A stretch of DNA of 64,000 nucleotides. Source: Kuschelorhynchus macadamiae. Its lineage: Eukaryota; Arthropoda; Insecta; Coleoptera; Curculionidae. The DNA is taken from positions 62,001 to 126,000 of the forward strand of contig JAUTXW010001636.1 of the NCBI GenBank assembly GCA_030620095.1, read 5' to 3'. Positions 22,690-34,105 of the stretch are shown here, one piece after another (within the stretch, counting starts at the first letter, position 1; each line of letters begins with the position of its first letter). The notes below the pieces were generated by a model. The model was given only the letters and a program-made list of their open reading frames with translations, searched no databases and had not been told where the DNA came from. The translations under genes and the position numbers were made by a program.

Positions 22690-23585
22690 AATTGTTGTTT
22701 ATTATTTTGATATTATTTATTACTTTCTTTGTTTAATTTGAATCCTCCCTTAGTCCTCGTTTCGTCTTATTTATTATTTTTTATTTGGAAATAAAGAGTT
22801 TATATTTGAATTTTTTTTTAATGTCAATTCCAAAACAAATTAAATTTAGACACAACATGGTACAAAACATATTTTGAATTAACTGGAATAGGTATTATTG
22901 TTTTGTTTATTCTAACGATCAAGTGAAAAGTGTCAATGTCAATTTTAAAACTAGTGTCATTTGATAGAGTTTTCAAAACTAAGATAGGATAGTTTAAACC
23001 GCTTTACTCTAACATCATCCGATGTTTAACAACAAGATTTAACAGCCCTCCAAAGTGTAAAATTTTCAGATTGCAACTGTCATTATTTCGAGAACAATTG
23101 ACAAGTTGACATTTAATTCCGGTATAACCGGAAGTGCTGCCAACTTGAAAATATTCTAGTTCGATGGCCCTTATCGACAATAGTAGATATAGGACCATGT
23201 TACACTATTATACACTTTACCGCAGAAACAAGGAATTTTATAAACTTCTTCTGACTGCAAAGGAATCTTAAGCGTTACCCAATCTAAACTAGAGATTGTG
23301 CACATGTCTAGTCTCCCCAGAATTCTTGCATGTTTATTTGTGGTACCTCTTATAAAAGGTAAAACTGCATTACTTTATGGTTGGTTATCCAGTACTGTTT
23401 GAAGTCTGGGAATATTATGCAACAGCCGTTTGATTTTAAAGCTTTAGTCAGTTTTTGTTTCCTTGGGAATTGAATTTGCATCATATATTGACAAAAGTCT
23501 AATGGATTAATAAATTCATTGTTTCAGAGATGAATGATGCTGATCTAAAAGGTAAATATTTATCCATATTTGTAGGTTTCCTGTA
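22690..23585. other. Intronic DNA without recognised genes
   Basis: No gene was recognised. It lies between host exons. Confidence 0.4.
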
Positions 23586-23589
23586 AAGA

Positions 23590-23720
23590 TTAGAGATCAT
23601 TCAGTGTTTTGATCTTGTGTAGTGAAGATCCCCTGAAGATGCCTTGTGCAGTCATAGGCGAACCGTCGGAAAGTAATTCCAATTTGACACGATCTAAACA
23701 CTAGACCATGATTTCTCAAC
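23590..23720 (+). repeat. Isolated Penelope pseudo-LTR fragment
   Basis: About 125 bp matches the terminal block at 10676-10806, from ATTCAGTGTT through AATTCCAATTTGACACG to ACCATGATTTCT. No PLE coding sequence adjoins it. Its hammerhead-like core (23633-23668) has CTGAAGA, but GAAAC is changed to GAACC. It ends about 25 bp before the splice acceptor of the host exon at 23748. Confidence 0.7.
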
Positions 23721-23747
23721 TCAATATGTATTTTTTATGTATTGCAG

Positions 23748-24093
23748 AACTGTTGAAATACCCGACGTGATGCAACTGCTGGAAACACTCGATGGGGAAG
23801 AAATGTTTGTGACGCTAAAACGATTCACCGACTATGTTAAGACTGAATTGAATGAAGACTCGTCAGATTGGTGCCAGGACCAGTACTTAAAACAAATTTC
23901 CAAAAGAAGTATAGGCGTTAAAGACTTGGAAAACGAAAGTTTCGAGTTTTTAACCGAAGCTGTGATAAAAGCGAACGAATCGATGAACTTGTCTTGTTCG
24001 TGTGGGTACCCTTTGCCGAAATGCCATAAAAATCCGCCTACGTTCTATAAGACTGCCTTAGATATTTTCCTGGCTAGGCGAAATAGTGACAAG
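23748..24093 (+). CDS. Exon of the HPS3-like gene, tentative
   Basis: A 346-bp exon between acceptor TATTGCAG and donor AAG|GTATCT. It encodes TVEIPDVMQLLETLDGEEMF, then a helical run, and ends with the cysteine-bearing stretch LSCSCGYPLPKCHKNPP and ALDIFLARRNSDK. The first base completes the codon left open at 10496 (AG|A), and the exon ends in phase 0. In HPS3, from memory, a ...LINACSHYGL.YPW... segment sits at the equivalent place, which fits CSCGYPLP loosely. No TE protein resembles it. The function is inferred only from this co-linear resemblance. Confidence 0.5.
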
Positions 24094-24203
24094 GTATCTT
24101 GGTATCTATTGTATTTATTTTTTTTTATATTCTTTTACACTAATATAGGTTTCAGAAGCATTCATGTAGATAATGGGTAAAACGTAAACTCTGTTTTTCT
24201 AAG

Positions 24204-24440
24204 CCTCGTCATAAAGATTTAATATGTAAATGCTGCTACAAAGTATTTAATCGAAGGTTATACGGTGATATTGCTTTGGGGGACTTCAATTTCTCAGTCC
24301 TTTTTAAAAAGTGCAAGGTCACCAGAAAATATGCAACTATGCAAAACTGCAACACCTGCAGTCTGGAAGTCGATGTTTTGCTAAGCGGTGGTACCCCTGA
24401 CCTGGTTACTCTTACTGTACTGTATGTGCAGTACGCACTG
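24204..24440 (+). CDS. Exon of the HPS3-like gene, 3' part interrupted
   Basis: An open frame continues in phase 0 after a short intron (24094-24203) whose acceptor is CTCTGTTTTTCTAAG. It encodes PRHKDLICKCCYKVFNRRLY, then DIALGDFNFSVLFKKCK, NCNTCSLEVDVLLSGG and TPDLVTLTVLYVQYAL. The cysteine-rich composition continues that of the previous exon. The frame runs directly into a MITE terminus (TA|CAGGGTG at 24441) with no convincing donor. Host-like coding sequence in the right phase next appears at 34305. Either a weak donor upstream of 24440 is used or the exon has been split by TE insertion. Confidence 0.45.
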
Positions 24441-24442
24441 TA

Positions 24443-24907
24443 CAGGGTGTCCGGATTTGGTTGCAAAAGCGGGGTATCTCGCTTATTTTTAAAGATAGAA
24501 CCTTGCGGTTTTCACGAACCTGAGCTAATTTTTTGTGAAACTCATGAAGCCGTAAACAAAATTTTCATAGCCTTCTTCGTTTATGAGATACAGGGCGAAA
24601 TAGAAAATTTTGCATTTTGGGACCCCCCTCGTATCTCGGTTATCCTTTAACTTAACGCAAAAGGAAAAATTGCCGCTTATGCAGTTATTACGCTGGATCC
24701 AGTGGCGTAGTCATATTTTTCATTTGAGTTGTTATTTTTTAGATATGACCCAAAGTTGTGTTTTTTTAAATGGGACACCCTGTATATTTGTCCAGAAATA
24801 TATTTGTCGTTTTAAAAGCTTCTCAAAAATATATAATAGTATGGGTCTATTTTAATAAACAACAACAAAAATCCTAATTTTTATAATTATCATCCCAAAT
24901 TTTGCAG
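24443..24907. mobile_element. mariner-derived MITE with tail
   Basis: A 340-bp core (24443-24782) begins CAGGGTGTCCGG and ends GGGACACCCTG, with TA on each side. It is closely similar to the left TIR of the element at 3280 and to the inverse of 5402-5891. A further ~125 bp is shared by all three copies and ends TTTTGCAG|TA. The unit looks like a non-autonomous derivative of that DD41D mariner, inserted directly against host coding sequence. Confidence 0.75.
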
Positions 24908-25129
24908 TAGGAAATTAAGCATATTGGTGGCATTTTAAAAACAGATACTTTATAAAAAGGCAAATCATTTTATGATAAACTAAAGGTAAATTCAAGAGGT
25001 AATAAAGTATAAAGCAAATTTTAGTTATATTTATGGAATATCTAATTTATTGTAACTGTATGAGACACAGGCTACAATGATGATTTTGTTATATTGGGTG
25101 ACTTAAACTTAAAGAAATTATGATTGTAT

Positions 25130-27015
25130 TCAGGTTGTTCAGTGCCCTAGATGGGTTACTAATAACACATAATCATTAATTGATGTTATTATCATCAATT
25201 CTAACTTAAATCTGTCAAATACTGGTGTTTCTCAATTCGGTCTTTCTGATCATAATTTGATAAAGTGTACGCTTGGTGCTTACTGTGAAGATCTTAGAAA
25301 AGCCGTAAAAACTATACGTGACTTTAAGCGTCTTAATGTTGAGGAGTTTAATAGGGATGCTTCTGAGTTGAAGTGGGAGTGTATTTGCAACATGGATGAT
25401 TTGAATGATAAGGCCAACTATTTTAATTCTAGATAACTAACTTTATTTGATAAACACGCTCCTTTTAAAAATATCCGATGCATTAAATCTAAAAAAGGTA
25501 AACCATGGTTCACAGACACTCTCAGGCGGCTTGGAAGGCTGAAGAGAAAGGCTTGGCTAAGATTTAAGCGTACCCATCTGCCAGCTCACAGAAAGTACTA
25601 CTGCAACTTACGTAATGTCTATAATGCTGCTCTTGTTAGCGAAATGAAGGCCTACTTTTCATCCGCTTTTAAAAACTCGTTCTAACAGTAGGCAATTGTG
25701 GTCTCATTTAAGAAATTGGAATGTTCATAACACTAATCATTCACTAATTCTGGAACCAGAACTACACGCTGCTGAAGCAATCAGTAACTTCTTTGTTGAT
25801 AGCATTCCGAAAATCAATCCTGATCCCAATAACAACCAATTTGTCTCTTCTTCTTATAACAATCTATGTCAGTTCTCCTATGTCAATGTTGATGAGACAA
25901 AATATCAGGCTCAATGCTGCAACGGGCCATAAAATACATTGCAAAACCCCTAACACATATAATACGTTTTTCATTTGAGAGGGGAGTGGTACCTAATGCC
26001 TCGAAAGTTGCCTTAGTTAAACCTATCGGAAAAAAACAAAATACATCAATAAAGAGCTATGGAGATCTTCGACCCATTAATTTACTTTCTGTTCCCCTTA
26101 AGATTGCCGAGTCAGTTCTTAATCATCAGGTAACAACCTTATTGGAATCCAATTCTATTTTGCCTCTCGGGCAGTCTGAATTTAGAAGGGGCTTTGGAGC
26201 TAGTGCCAGTCTTTGCGCCATTGTTGACCATTGCCTGCATGGCTTAGATCAACAAAAGCTCACTTCTTTAACTCTACCTGATATGACCAAGGCTTTCGAC
26301 TCCATAGATTTTGAGTGTCTGCTGGCTAAACTTTATAACTATTGGATTCGCAACGAAGTGTCTAACTGGCTGACTAGTTACCTGACTCGAAGATTTCGGC
26401 AGACTATATTGGATAGTAATGAAGTCAGTGGTACATTAATCTCAAGTCTAAGAGAACTTCACTCTGGAGTACCTCAGGAATCAGTACTTGGCCTGCTTTT
26501 ATTTTCAATTTTTACGGCGGATTTAGGTAACATCGTCTTGTCAGGTTCGCTGACGACATTCAATTAACGATTTAATTTACTCCCAAGGAGAGCAATGATG
26601 CTTGCTTGTGTATTAATAATGATCTAAGCTTTATAAAAAATGGGCAAAAATCATTGCATGTCCTTGTTGGTACTCCAAAAATGCTATATCTTGCAGTAGT
26701 CTTCCTATCCATGTTTGTGGAGTTCCAGTTCCTACTGTACAGTCCGCAAAAAATTATTATTGATTCTAATCTGAAATTTGACAAGCACGTCAGTTTTATA
26801 TGCCAAAAGGCATATCTTAGCCTCAGACAACTTCTCCCTTTTAAATATTTTCTTGATATTGAAACTAAAAAAATACTTGTTGTTCCATTAGTGATGTCCC
26901 ATTTTAATTACTGTGGCATTGTGTATGGTCCATGTATCAATGGTGCGGCTCGTCATCAGCTGCAGAAAATGATGAATCGTGCTGTTCGTTTTATAACTCC
27001 TGTACCCCGATGAAT
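25130..27015 (+). pseudogene. CR1/Jockey-like LINE ORF2 fragment
   Basis: A plus-strand LINE remnant. The endonuclease end is at 25170-25270 (NTGVSQFGLSDHNLIKCTL), with a linker carrying HAPFKNI and KGKPWFTD. The RT has KVALVKPIGKK, INLLSVPLKIAESV (about 26080), LPDMTKAFDSIDF (about 26275), HSGVPQESVLGLLLF and, after a frame shift, FADDIQLT (about 26547-26570). The C-terminal domain has DSNLKFDKHVSFI. Motif A retains its aspartate and the ADD box is present, but stops and frameshifts near 25436, 25685, 25920 and 26540 inactivate it. It is similar in type to the LINE at 5895 and different from the YADDLKFF LINEs at 12870 and 37660. Confidence 0.75.
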
Positions 27016-27317
27016 ACATTTATGATGAAAGAAGTCCAAATTTTTAATGTAGCAATATGGTTCCAGACCCTCTATGGAAGATAACACCACATTAACCTCG
27101 ATATTAACAAAGTGACTAAGCACTTATTTATTAAAATACTATTAAATATATAAAACCTAAAAATATTAAGCAAGAGTCGCCAACGTCCTATTTGCTCAAG
27201 ATATACCTATAATTTTTTACATTTTCATAATTGCTCTACCTGTAATATTTTAATACATATTGGCAAATAACTAGTTTTTTGCAACTTTTCTTCATATTTT
27301 GTTGCACTCTCATGGGT

Positions 27318-29262
27318 ACTAGCAACAAGTGAAAAAAAAAAGCATTCTTCTTAATAATTTTTTTGTCATTGAATTGGTTTTGACAGGGTTGGATCCCCCT
27401 AGAACTGAGATCCTGGCTACGTGCCTGCAAAAGACATATTTATGTAATGGTTCATGTGGCAATATTTATTATTAGCAATAAGCTTAGTCATTAAAGAACA
27501 AGCATTTCCATGACAAAATACAACCAATAATAGGGTGAGTTCTTATTACTATTGTTACTACAGATGAAGATAAAACTAAATTTTGTTACATGGACCCACT
27601 TTGTGTTTTGATGTCTATACCAAGAGTATAATGCTTATTTAATACTTTTCTTTATCAGCTTATCACCAACTTCATAGGAAATATGTAATAAAATATAATT
27701 TATCACTTTTTAATACAACCTATTTTTTGAAATCGGGTTTGTTTTTCAAAACGTTTTGATTTCACCCTTTTTCAAACACATTTTAGTTCTATTTACGCGA
27801 AGTTAGGTAAAAATTTGGGTCCACTACTTTTAAAAGTTTGCCAGGCTCGCGGCAAGTAGTATATAAAAATGCACCACCTTTACATGTATTGGATGTATTC
27901 ATATTTACAGAAAATCAGCAATAAACATGGCCCAATATTAATATGAATACAAAATTGAACTTCGTGTCCCTAAAAACCACAAAAACTATATTATGAAAAA
28001 CAATATCTTTACAGTATTTATCCCTCAATTTACCCCCTTTTTTTCCCCGCTATACATTTCACTTATGGACATATAGATATTTTGTGCCAAGATGTTTAAT
28101 ATTTTTAACATTCATTATAATATATTATATTATTATTTATATTACCGAAATCACCTGATAAAAACAGATTCTCCCTAGTTGGGATAATGTACCTCAGGAT
28201 GGTATTTATTTACTTTTTTGATTACTAATTTTTAAAAACCAAATTTTTAGGCAATAAATTAAAGCATTTCAAATTCATTAAAGAAAATCTATAGTAAATG
28301 AAAAATTGAAAAGTAACGCTATTGCGCTATTTTCATTTTTTGTATATACTTGCTATACGAGAACTCCGACACTACCCTAAATATTCCTTGAAAATTTCAT
28401 CCAAAATGCAAACCATCCTGGAGTAATTAATGACAACATAAAATAGTGGGTCTTACAGCTTACTCAATTAAAATTTAATACCTATGCTTTACCAAATAGT
28501 ATATTTATGTTGTTTATTAACCCCTTAAAAAAGGTGGTTTGATACATTTTAGAGGAATATTTAAGACTTTTCACAAAAATATAAATTAGCAAAACGCTCT
28601 ACTCCGTTTATCATCAGTGTTTTCGTCTTTATAGATAAGTTGAGGTTATAAAAAATTAATTTAAGCCCAACGGAAATGTGCAATACAAAAACTATACTTC
28701 ATTTGCAAATATAAGAACGTTATTAGACGGTGATTTTACTCTTCAACTACATCACTGGTATGACATAACCTTACTTACCTTCGAAAACAAACTTCTAGGT
28801 TTAAATCGTTTCTTTTTCTGCAAATAAAGCAAGTTCGCACCATTTTCTTAAAGTTTTTTAAACAGATTCTTGAAAATAGCCACACAAAACACTTGGATCG
28901 GCGTCTTCCGAATAATCCCGAAAGAAATCTGTAGTATACTCGAAAAAGGTAGAATTCCGACGTTGCCGATTATTCTGGGCTTTATTTCTTGAAATAAGGA
29001 ATAATAATTACAGAAGATTTAAATTAAATTCAAAACAGATTCGGTTTGAGTTATTTAGAATAAGCTATTTAATTATCAGTTTTAAAATATTCTATATGGA
29101 AATTTATACTGGGAATTTCTGGAATTCCTTGTTTATTTAGGTAATAGTATAAAGGATGATATCCGTTATAATCTGGCCACAGTAACGGTTTGGTAAACCA
29201 GGGTTAATGTTGGATTCCTCCAAAATGTAAACAACTGGGTCTATGTTATTTCCATGTCGTTG
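27318..29262. repeat. Unknown ~2-kb dispersed repeat, copy 1
   Basis: This segment is repeated in the same orientation at 56567-58613 with high identity. Both copies start ACTAGCAACAAGTG and end CCATGTCGTTG. Copy 1 lacks about 85 bp present in copy 2 near 58165-58245. No ORF of note, no TIR and no terminal direct repeat were found. Copy 1 continues without a break into the LINE fragment at 29640, so it may be the 5' leader of that retroelement. Confidence 0.7.
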
Positions 29263-29639
29263 GGAAATACCATATTTCGTAAAGGTAATCAAACAGCTTA
29301 ACTTCAATTATATCCTTATATGATTGATTTGATTTAAAACAGAAATAAAGTAAGGAAAATTAGTTAGCAATTCTATAGACTTAATAAACAGTCCACTATA
29401 AATGAAGATTTAAAAAAATATATACTACCCTTTTTTTCGGTGTAAAGAAATCCTCAAGGAACCAGATTCTTGGGAACTGTAAAATTATATGATATATTAA
29501 AATCCCAAGATGTCAGTTATCTATGAAATTATTTAATATTAATTATAATGAAAAATAGAAATTGTAAATAATATTTAGTAAAATGAATTTAGACAGGTGA
29601 CAAAAAAGTAGATCCTGGCATCCTGGCGAATAAACCTAT

Positions 29640-30300
29640 ATGAAGTATTAATTCAAAATTACTGCTCTGGAAGCCATTCTTATTGGATTTGTAAAGAAAA
29701 AAATCCAAAATGTAATAACTGCAAAATATCAAATAGTAAATATGGAACAAATTTTAATTACGAACATGAAGCAAACAGTAACCAATGCAAAATCCACTTA
29801 TTCAGGGAAAGAAAAAGAAAAAATAAATTATCTTCTTCAATAAAAGTATGAAAGTATTATATATGAATGCACGATCAATGAAAAATAAAATGGATGATAT
29901 TGAAATATTAATCAATGCAGAAAAAGCAGATAGTTGTTATATCAGAAACTTGGATAAAGAAATATGAAGAAAAGTATTACAATTTTAGAAATTACAATTC
30001 AGTTTTTGCATCAAGAGAAAAGAGGGGTGGTGGAGTAGCCATGTTTGGAGAACAATTATATTCATATATTTCTTTGAAACTAAGAATATTGAATGTTATT
30101 ATTTGTAGTTTTTACAAGCCTCCAGTTGTAAAAAATGACATATTCTTAAAATACTTGGAAGAAAAACTTCAACATTTTAATGAAATTGCATGCAGTGTTT
30201 GTTTATGTGGCGATATGAACATTAACATTCTTCAAAAAAATAACATTACAACTAAACTTTTTCAGATATTTTCAACATATAATTTCAAATTATGTAACTA
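29640..30300 (+). pseudogene. LINE 5' fragment: ORF1 knuckle and endonuclease start
   Basis: The first part reads SHSYWICKEKNPKCNNCK and HEANSNQCKIHLF, with cysteine/histidine spacing like the zinc knuckles at the end of LINE ORF1 proteins. Then MKVLYMNARSMKNKMDDIEIL and, after a one-base frame change near 29925, VVISETWIKKYEEKYY, REKRGGGVAMF and CGDMNIN follow. These are the first half of an AP-type endonuclease (NARSMKNK, SETW, GGGVA, GDxN). The ORF stops at 30300, where the hammerhead repeats begin, and no RT follows. The SETW glutamate and GDMN aspartate are kept, but the domain is only half present and frameshifted. Confidence 0.7.
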
Positions 30301-30333
30301 ATGTAATTATATCATTTACCTTAAGTTTTTTTA

Positions 30334-30387
30334 GACACATAGTAGTTGTACAAATACTTTCATCCTATCGGGACTCATCAGTGCGCC
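30334..30387 (-). ncRNA. Type I hammerhead ribozyme, copy 1
   Basis: This is the reverse complement of the 54-base motif described at 34052, with all core residues intact. Confidence 0.8.
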
Positions 30388-30747
30388 GATCGTAAGAGAA
30401 AAACATTAAATAATAGAAAAGAATTGATTTCAAAATTTTAAAATGTGTCAGTTTGTTTGACATGTAACCTATATATGAAAAAAATGATAGTTTGCAGCCA
30501 TCTATAACGTTATTTTTAAATGTGTTCAGATTATTTGTTGCGTTTAGATTGACAAACAAAAATCTTTTTTGGCTTTTTCGCATCTGAATAAAAATATTTA
30601 ACTTTAAATTAATTGAAGCAGATATTTAATATATTTACATACCTCAACATGTAGACTAGTCTGTCTACGGAATGTTTCGATACATAATATAAATAATATT
30701 ATCTAAGCAAACATAAGAAATTATATCATTTACCTTAAGTTTTTATA

Positions 30748-30801
30748 GACACATAGTAGTTGTACAAATACTTTCATCCTATCGGGACTCATCAGTGCGC
30801 C
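30748..30801 (-). ncRNA. Type I hammerhead ribozyme, copy 2
   Basis: The 54-base motif matches the copy at 34052 base for base by eye. It lies 414 bp from copy 1. Confidence 0.8.
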
Positions 30802-31149
30802 GATCGTAAGAGAGAAACATTAAATTAAATAATAGAACTAGGTTACATGTCAATTTGTTTGACATGTAACCTAGATATGAAAAAAATGATAGTTTGCAGC
30901 CATCTATAATGTTACTTTTAAATGTGTTCAGATTATTTGTTGCGTTTAGATTGACAAACAAAAATCTTTTTTGGCTTTTTCGCATCTGAATAAAAATATT
31001 TAACTTTAAATTAATTGAAGCAGATATTTAATATATTTACATACCTCAACATGTAGACTAGTCTGTCTATGGAATGTTTCGATACATAATATAAATAATA
31101 TTATTTAAGCAAACATAAGAAATTATATCATTTACCTTAAGTTTTTATA

Positions 31150-31203
31150 GACACATAGTAGTTGTACAAATACTTTCATCCTATCGGGACTCATCAGTGC
31201 GCC
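31150..31203 (-). ncRNA. Type I hammerhead ribozyme, copy 3
   Basis: Same 54-base motif and intact core, 402 bp from copy 2. Confidence 0.8.
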
Positions 31204-31562
31204 GATCGTAAGAGAAAAACATTAAATAATAGAAAAGAATTGATTTCAAAATTTTAAAATGTGTCAGTTTGTTTGACATGTAACCTATATATGAAAAAAT
31301 GATAGTTTGCAGCCATCTATAACGTTATTTTTAAATGTGTTCAGATTATTTGTTGCGTTTAGATTGACAAACAAAAATCTTTTTTGGCTTTTTCGCATCT
31401 GAATAAAAATATTTAACTTTAAATTAATTGAAGCAGATATTTAATATAATTACATACCTCAACATGTAGACTAGTCTATCTACGGAATGTTTCGATACAT
31501 AATATAAATAATATTATTTAAGCAAGCATAAGAAATTATATCATTTACCTTGAGTTTTTATA

Positions 31563-31616
31563 GACACATAGTAGTTGTACAAATACTTTCATCCTATCGG
31601 GACTCATCAGTGCGCC
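31563..31616 (-). ncRNA. Type I hammerhead ribozyme, copy 4
   Basis: Same 54-base motif and intact core, 413 bp from copy 3. The array turns to inverted orientation about 120 bp downstream. Confidence 0.8.
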
Positions 31617-31860
31617 GATCGTAAGAGAAAAACATTAAATAATAGAAAAGAATTGATTTCAAAATTTTAAAATGTGTCAGTTTGTTTGACATGTAACCTA
31701 TATATGAAAAAAATGATAGTTTGCAGCCATCTATAGACAGACTAGTCTACATGTTGAGGTATGTAATTATATTAAATATTTGCTTCAGTTAATGTAAAGT
31801 TAAATATTTTTATTCAGTTGCGAAAAAGCCAAAAAAGATTTTTGTTTGTCAATCTAGGTC

Positions 31861-33028
31861 TTATTTAGGTAATAGTATAAAGGATGATATCCGTTATAAT
31901 CTGGCCACAGTAACGGTTTGGTAAACCAGGGTTAATGTTGGATTCCTCCAAAATGTAAACAACTGGGTCTATGTTATTTCCATGTCGTTGGGAAATACCA
32001 TATTTCGTAAAGGTAATCAAACAGCTTAACTTCAATTATATCCTTATATGATTGATTTGATTTAAAACAGAAATAAAGTAAGGAAAATTAGTTAGCAATT
32101 CTATAGACTTAATAAACAGTCCACTATAAATGAAGATTTAAAAAAATATATACTACCCTTTTTTTCGGTGTAAAGAAATCCTCAAGGAACCAGATTCTTG
32201 GGAACTGTAAAATTATATGATATATTAAAATCCCAAGATGTCAGTTATCTATGAAATTATTTAATATTAATTATAATGAAAAATAGAAATTGTAAATAAT
32301 ATTTAGTAAAATGAATTTAGACAGGTGACAAAAAAGTAGATCCTGGCATCCTGGCGAATAAACCTATATGAAGTATTAATTCAAAATTACTGCTCTGGAA
32401 GCCATTCTTATTGGATTTGTAAAGAAAAAAATCCAAAATGAAATAACTGCAAAATATCAAGTGGTAAATATGGAACAAATTTTAATTACGAACATGAAGC
32501 AAACAGTAACCAATGCAAAATCCACTTATTCAGGGAAAGAAAAAGAAAAAATAAATTATCTTCTTCAATAAAAGTATGAAAGTATTATATATGAATGCAC
32601 GATCAATGAAAAATAAAATGGATGATATTGAAATATTAATCAATGCAGAAAAAGCAGATAGTTGTTATATCAGAAACTTGGATAAAGAAATATGAAGAAA
32701 AGTATTACAATTTTAGAAATTACAATTCAGTTTTTGCATCAAGAGAAAAGAGGGGTGGTGGAGTAGCCATGTTTGGAGAACAATTATATTCATATATTTC
32801 TTTGAAACTAAGAATATTGAATGTTATTATTTGTAGTTTTTACAAGCCTCCAGTTGTAAAAAATGACATATTCTTAAAATACTTGGAAGAAAAACTTCAA
32901 CATTTTAATGAAATTGCATGCAGTGTTTGTTTATGTGGCGATATGAACATTAACATTCTTCAAAAAAATAACATTACAACTAAACTTTTTCAGATATTTT
33001 CAACATATAATTTCAAATTATGTAACTA
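31861..33028 (+). pseudogene. Second copy of leader plus LINE 5' fragment
   Basis: This is a duplicate of 29133-30300, with the same endonuclease half (VVISETWIKKYEEKYY to FKLCN) and the same frame break near the start of the endonuclease. Only a few substitutions were noticed, for example in the zinc-knuckle region near 32440-32465. The shared frame break shows that the segment was already defective when duplicated. Confidence 0.7.
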
Positions 33029-33061
33029 ATGTAATTATATCATTTACCTTAAGTTTTTTTA

Positions 33062-33115
33062 GACACATAGTAGTTGTACAAATACTTTCATCCTATCGGG
33101 ACTCATCAGTGCGCC
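33062..33115 (-). ncRNA. Type I hammerhead ribozyme, copy 5
   Basis: The 54-base motif has an intact core. It follows the duplicated LINE fragment exactly as copy 1 follows the first. Confidence 0.8.
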
Positions 33116-33612
33116 GATCGTAAGAGAAAAACATTAAATAATAGAAAAGAATTGATTTCAAAATTTTAAAATGTGTCAGTTTGTTTGACATGTAACCTAT
33201 ATATGAAAAAAGTGATAGTTTGGAGCCATCTATAATGTTACTTTTAAATGTGTTCAGATTATTTGTTGCGTTTAGATTGACAAACAAAAATCTTTTTTGG
33301 CTTTTTCGCATCTGAATAAAAATATTTAACTTTAAATTAATTGAAGCAGATATTTAATATATTTACATACCTCAACATGTAGACTAGTCTGTCTATGGAA
33401 TGTTTCGATACATAATATAAATAATATTATTTAAGCAAACATAATAATCTGAATAAAAATATTTAACTTTAAATTAATTGAAGCAGATATTTAATATAAT
33501 TACATACCTCAACATGTAGACTAGTCTATCTACGGAATGTTTCGATACATAATATAAATAATATTATTTAAGCAAGCATAAGAAATTATATCATTTACCT
33601 TGAGTTTTTATA

Positions 33613-33666
33613 GACACATAGTAGTTGTACAAATACTTTCATCCTATCGGGACTCATCAGTGCGCC
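33613..33666 (-). ncRNA. Type I hammerhead ribozyme, copy 6
   Basis: The 54-base motif has an intact core and is the last minus-strand copy. Confidence 0.8.
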
Positions 33667-34051
33667 GATCGTAAGAGAAAAACATTAAATAATAGAAAAG
33701 AATTGATTTCAAAATTTTAAAATGTGTCAGTTTGTTTGACATGTAACCTATATATGAAAAAAATGATAGTTTGCAGCCATCTATAGGCAGACTAGTCTAC
33801 ATGTTGAGGTATGTAATTATATTAAATATTTGCTTCAGTTAATGTAAAGTTAAATATTTTTATTCAGTTGCGAAAAAGCCAAAAAAGATTTTTGTTTGTC
33901 AATCTAAACGCAACAAATAATCTGAGCACATTTAAAAGTAACATTATAGATGGCTGCAAACTATCATTTTTTTCATATCTAGGTTACATGTCAAACAAAT
34001 TGACATGTAACCTAGTTCTATTATTTAATTTAATGTTTCTCTCTTACGATC

Positions 34052-34105
34052 GGCGCACTGATGAGTCCCGATAGGATGAAAGTATTTGTACAACTACTAT
34101 GTGTC
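34052..34105 (+). ncRNA. Type I hammerhead ribozyme, copy 7
   Basis: On the plus strand, GGCGCA (34052-34057) is stem I 5'. CTGATGA (34058-34064) is the first core box. GTCC, loop CGATA and GGAT form stem II. GAAA (34078-34081) is the second core box. AGTA pairs with TACT around a 10-base loop as stem III. A at 34099 is the cleavage-site base of a CTA triplet, and TGTGTC (34100-34105) pairs with GGCGCA over six positions (two G-U). All invariant core residues are present, and stems II and III are closed by loops, which defines type I. Predicted self-cleavage is between 34099 and 34100. Activity is inferred from structure, not shown. Confidence 0.85.

Larger units (their letters stand above)
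30301..31737 (-). repeat. Hammerhead-bearing tandem repeat array A
   Basis: About 3.5 head-to-tail units on the minus strand, with hammerhead start-to-start distances of 414, 402 and 413 bp. Each unit holds one hammerhead, a 19-bp-spaced ACATGTAACCTA/TGACATG motif, and a short frame (MRKSQKRFLF and on) that runs into the ribozyme sequence. The array follows directly on the truncated LINE endonuclease. Copies differ by scattered substitutions and small indels. Confidence 0.8.
33029..33786 (-). repeat. Hammerhead-bearing repeat array B
   Basis: Two minus-oriented units. An internal deletion fuses them near 33445, where the sequence jumps from AAACATAA to ATCTGAATAAAAAT. The second unit is followed by an inversion of orientation at about 33787. 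Confidence 0.75.

Noticed and set aside
23521..23553. Possible 24-bp micro-exon between TTTCAG and GTAAAT
   Set aside because: Inserting it between 10496 and 23748 creates an in-frame TGA, whereas direct joining keeps the frame.
30301..31737. CRISPR-like interpretation of the regularly spaced repeats
   Set aside because: Units are ~400 bp head-to-tail and spacers are part of the repeat; the eukaryotic TE context and hammerhead fold explain the spacing.
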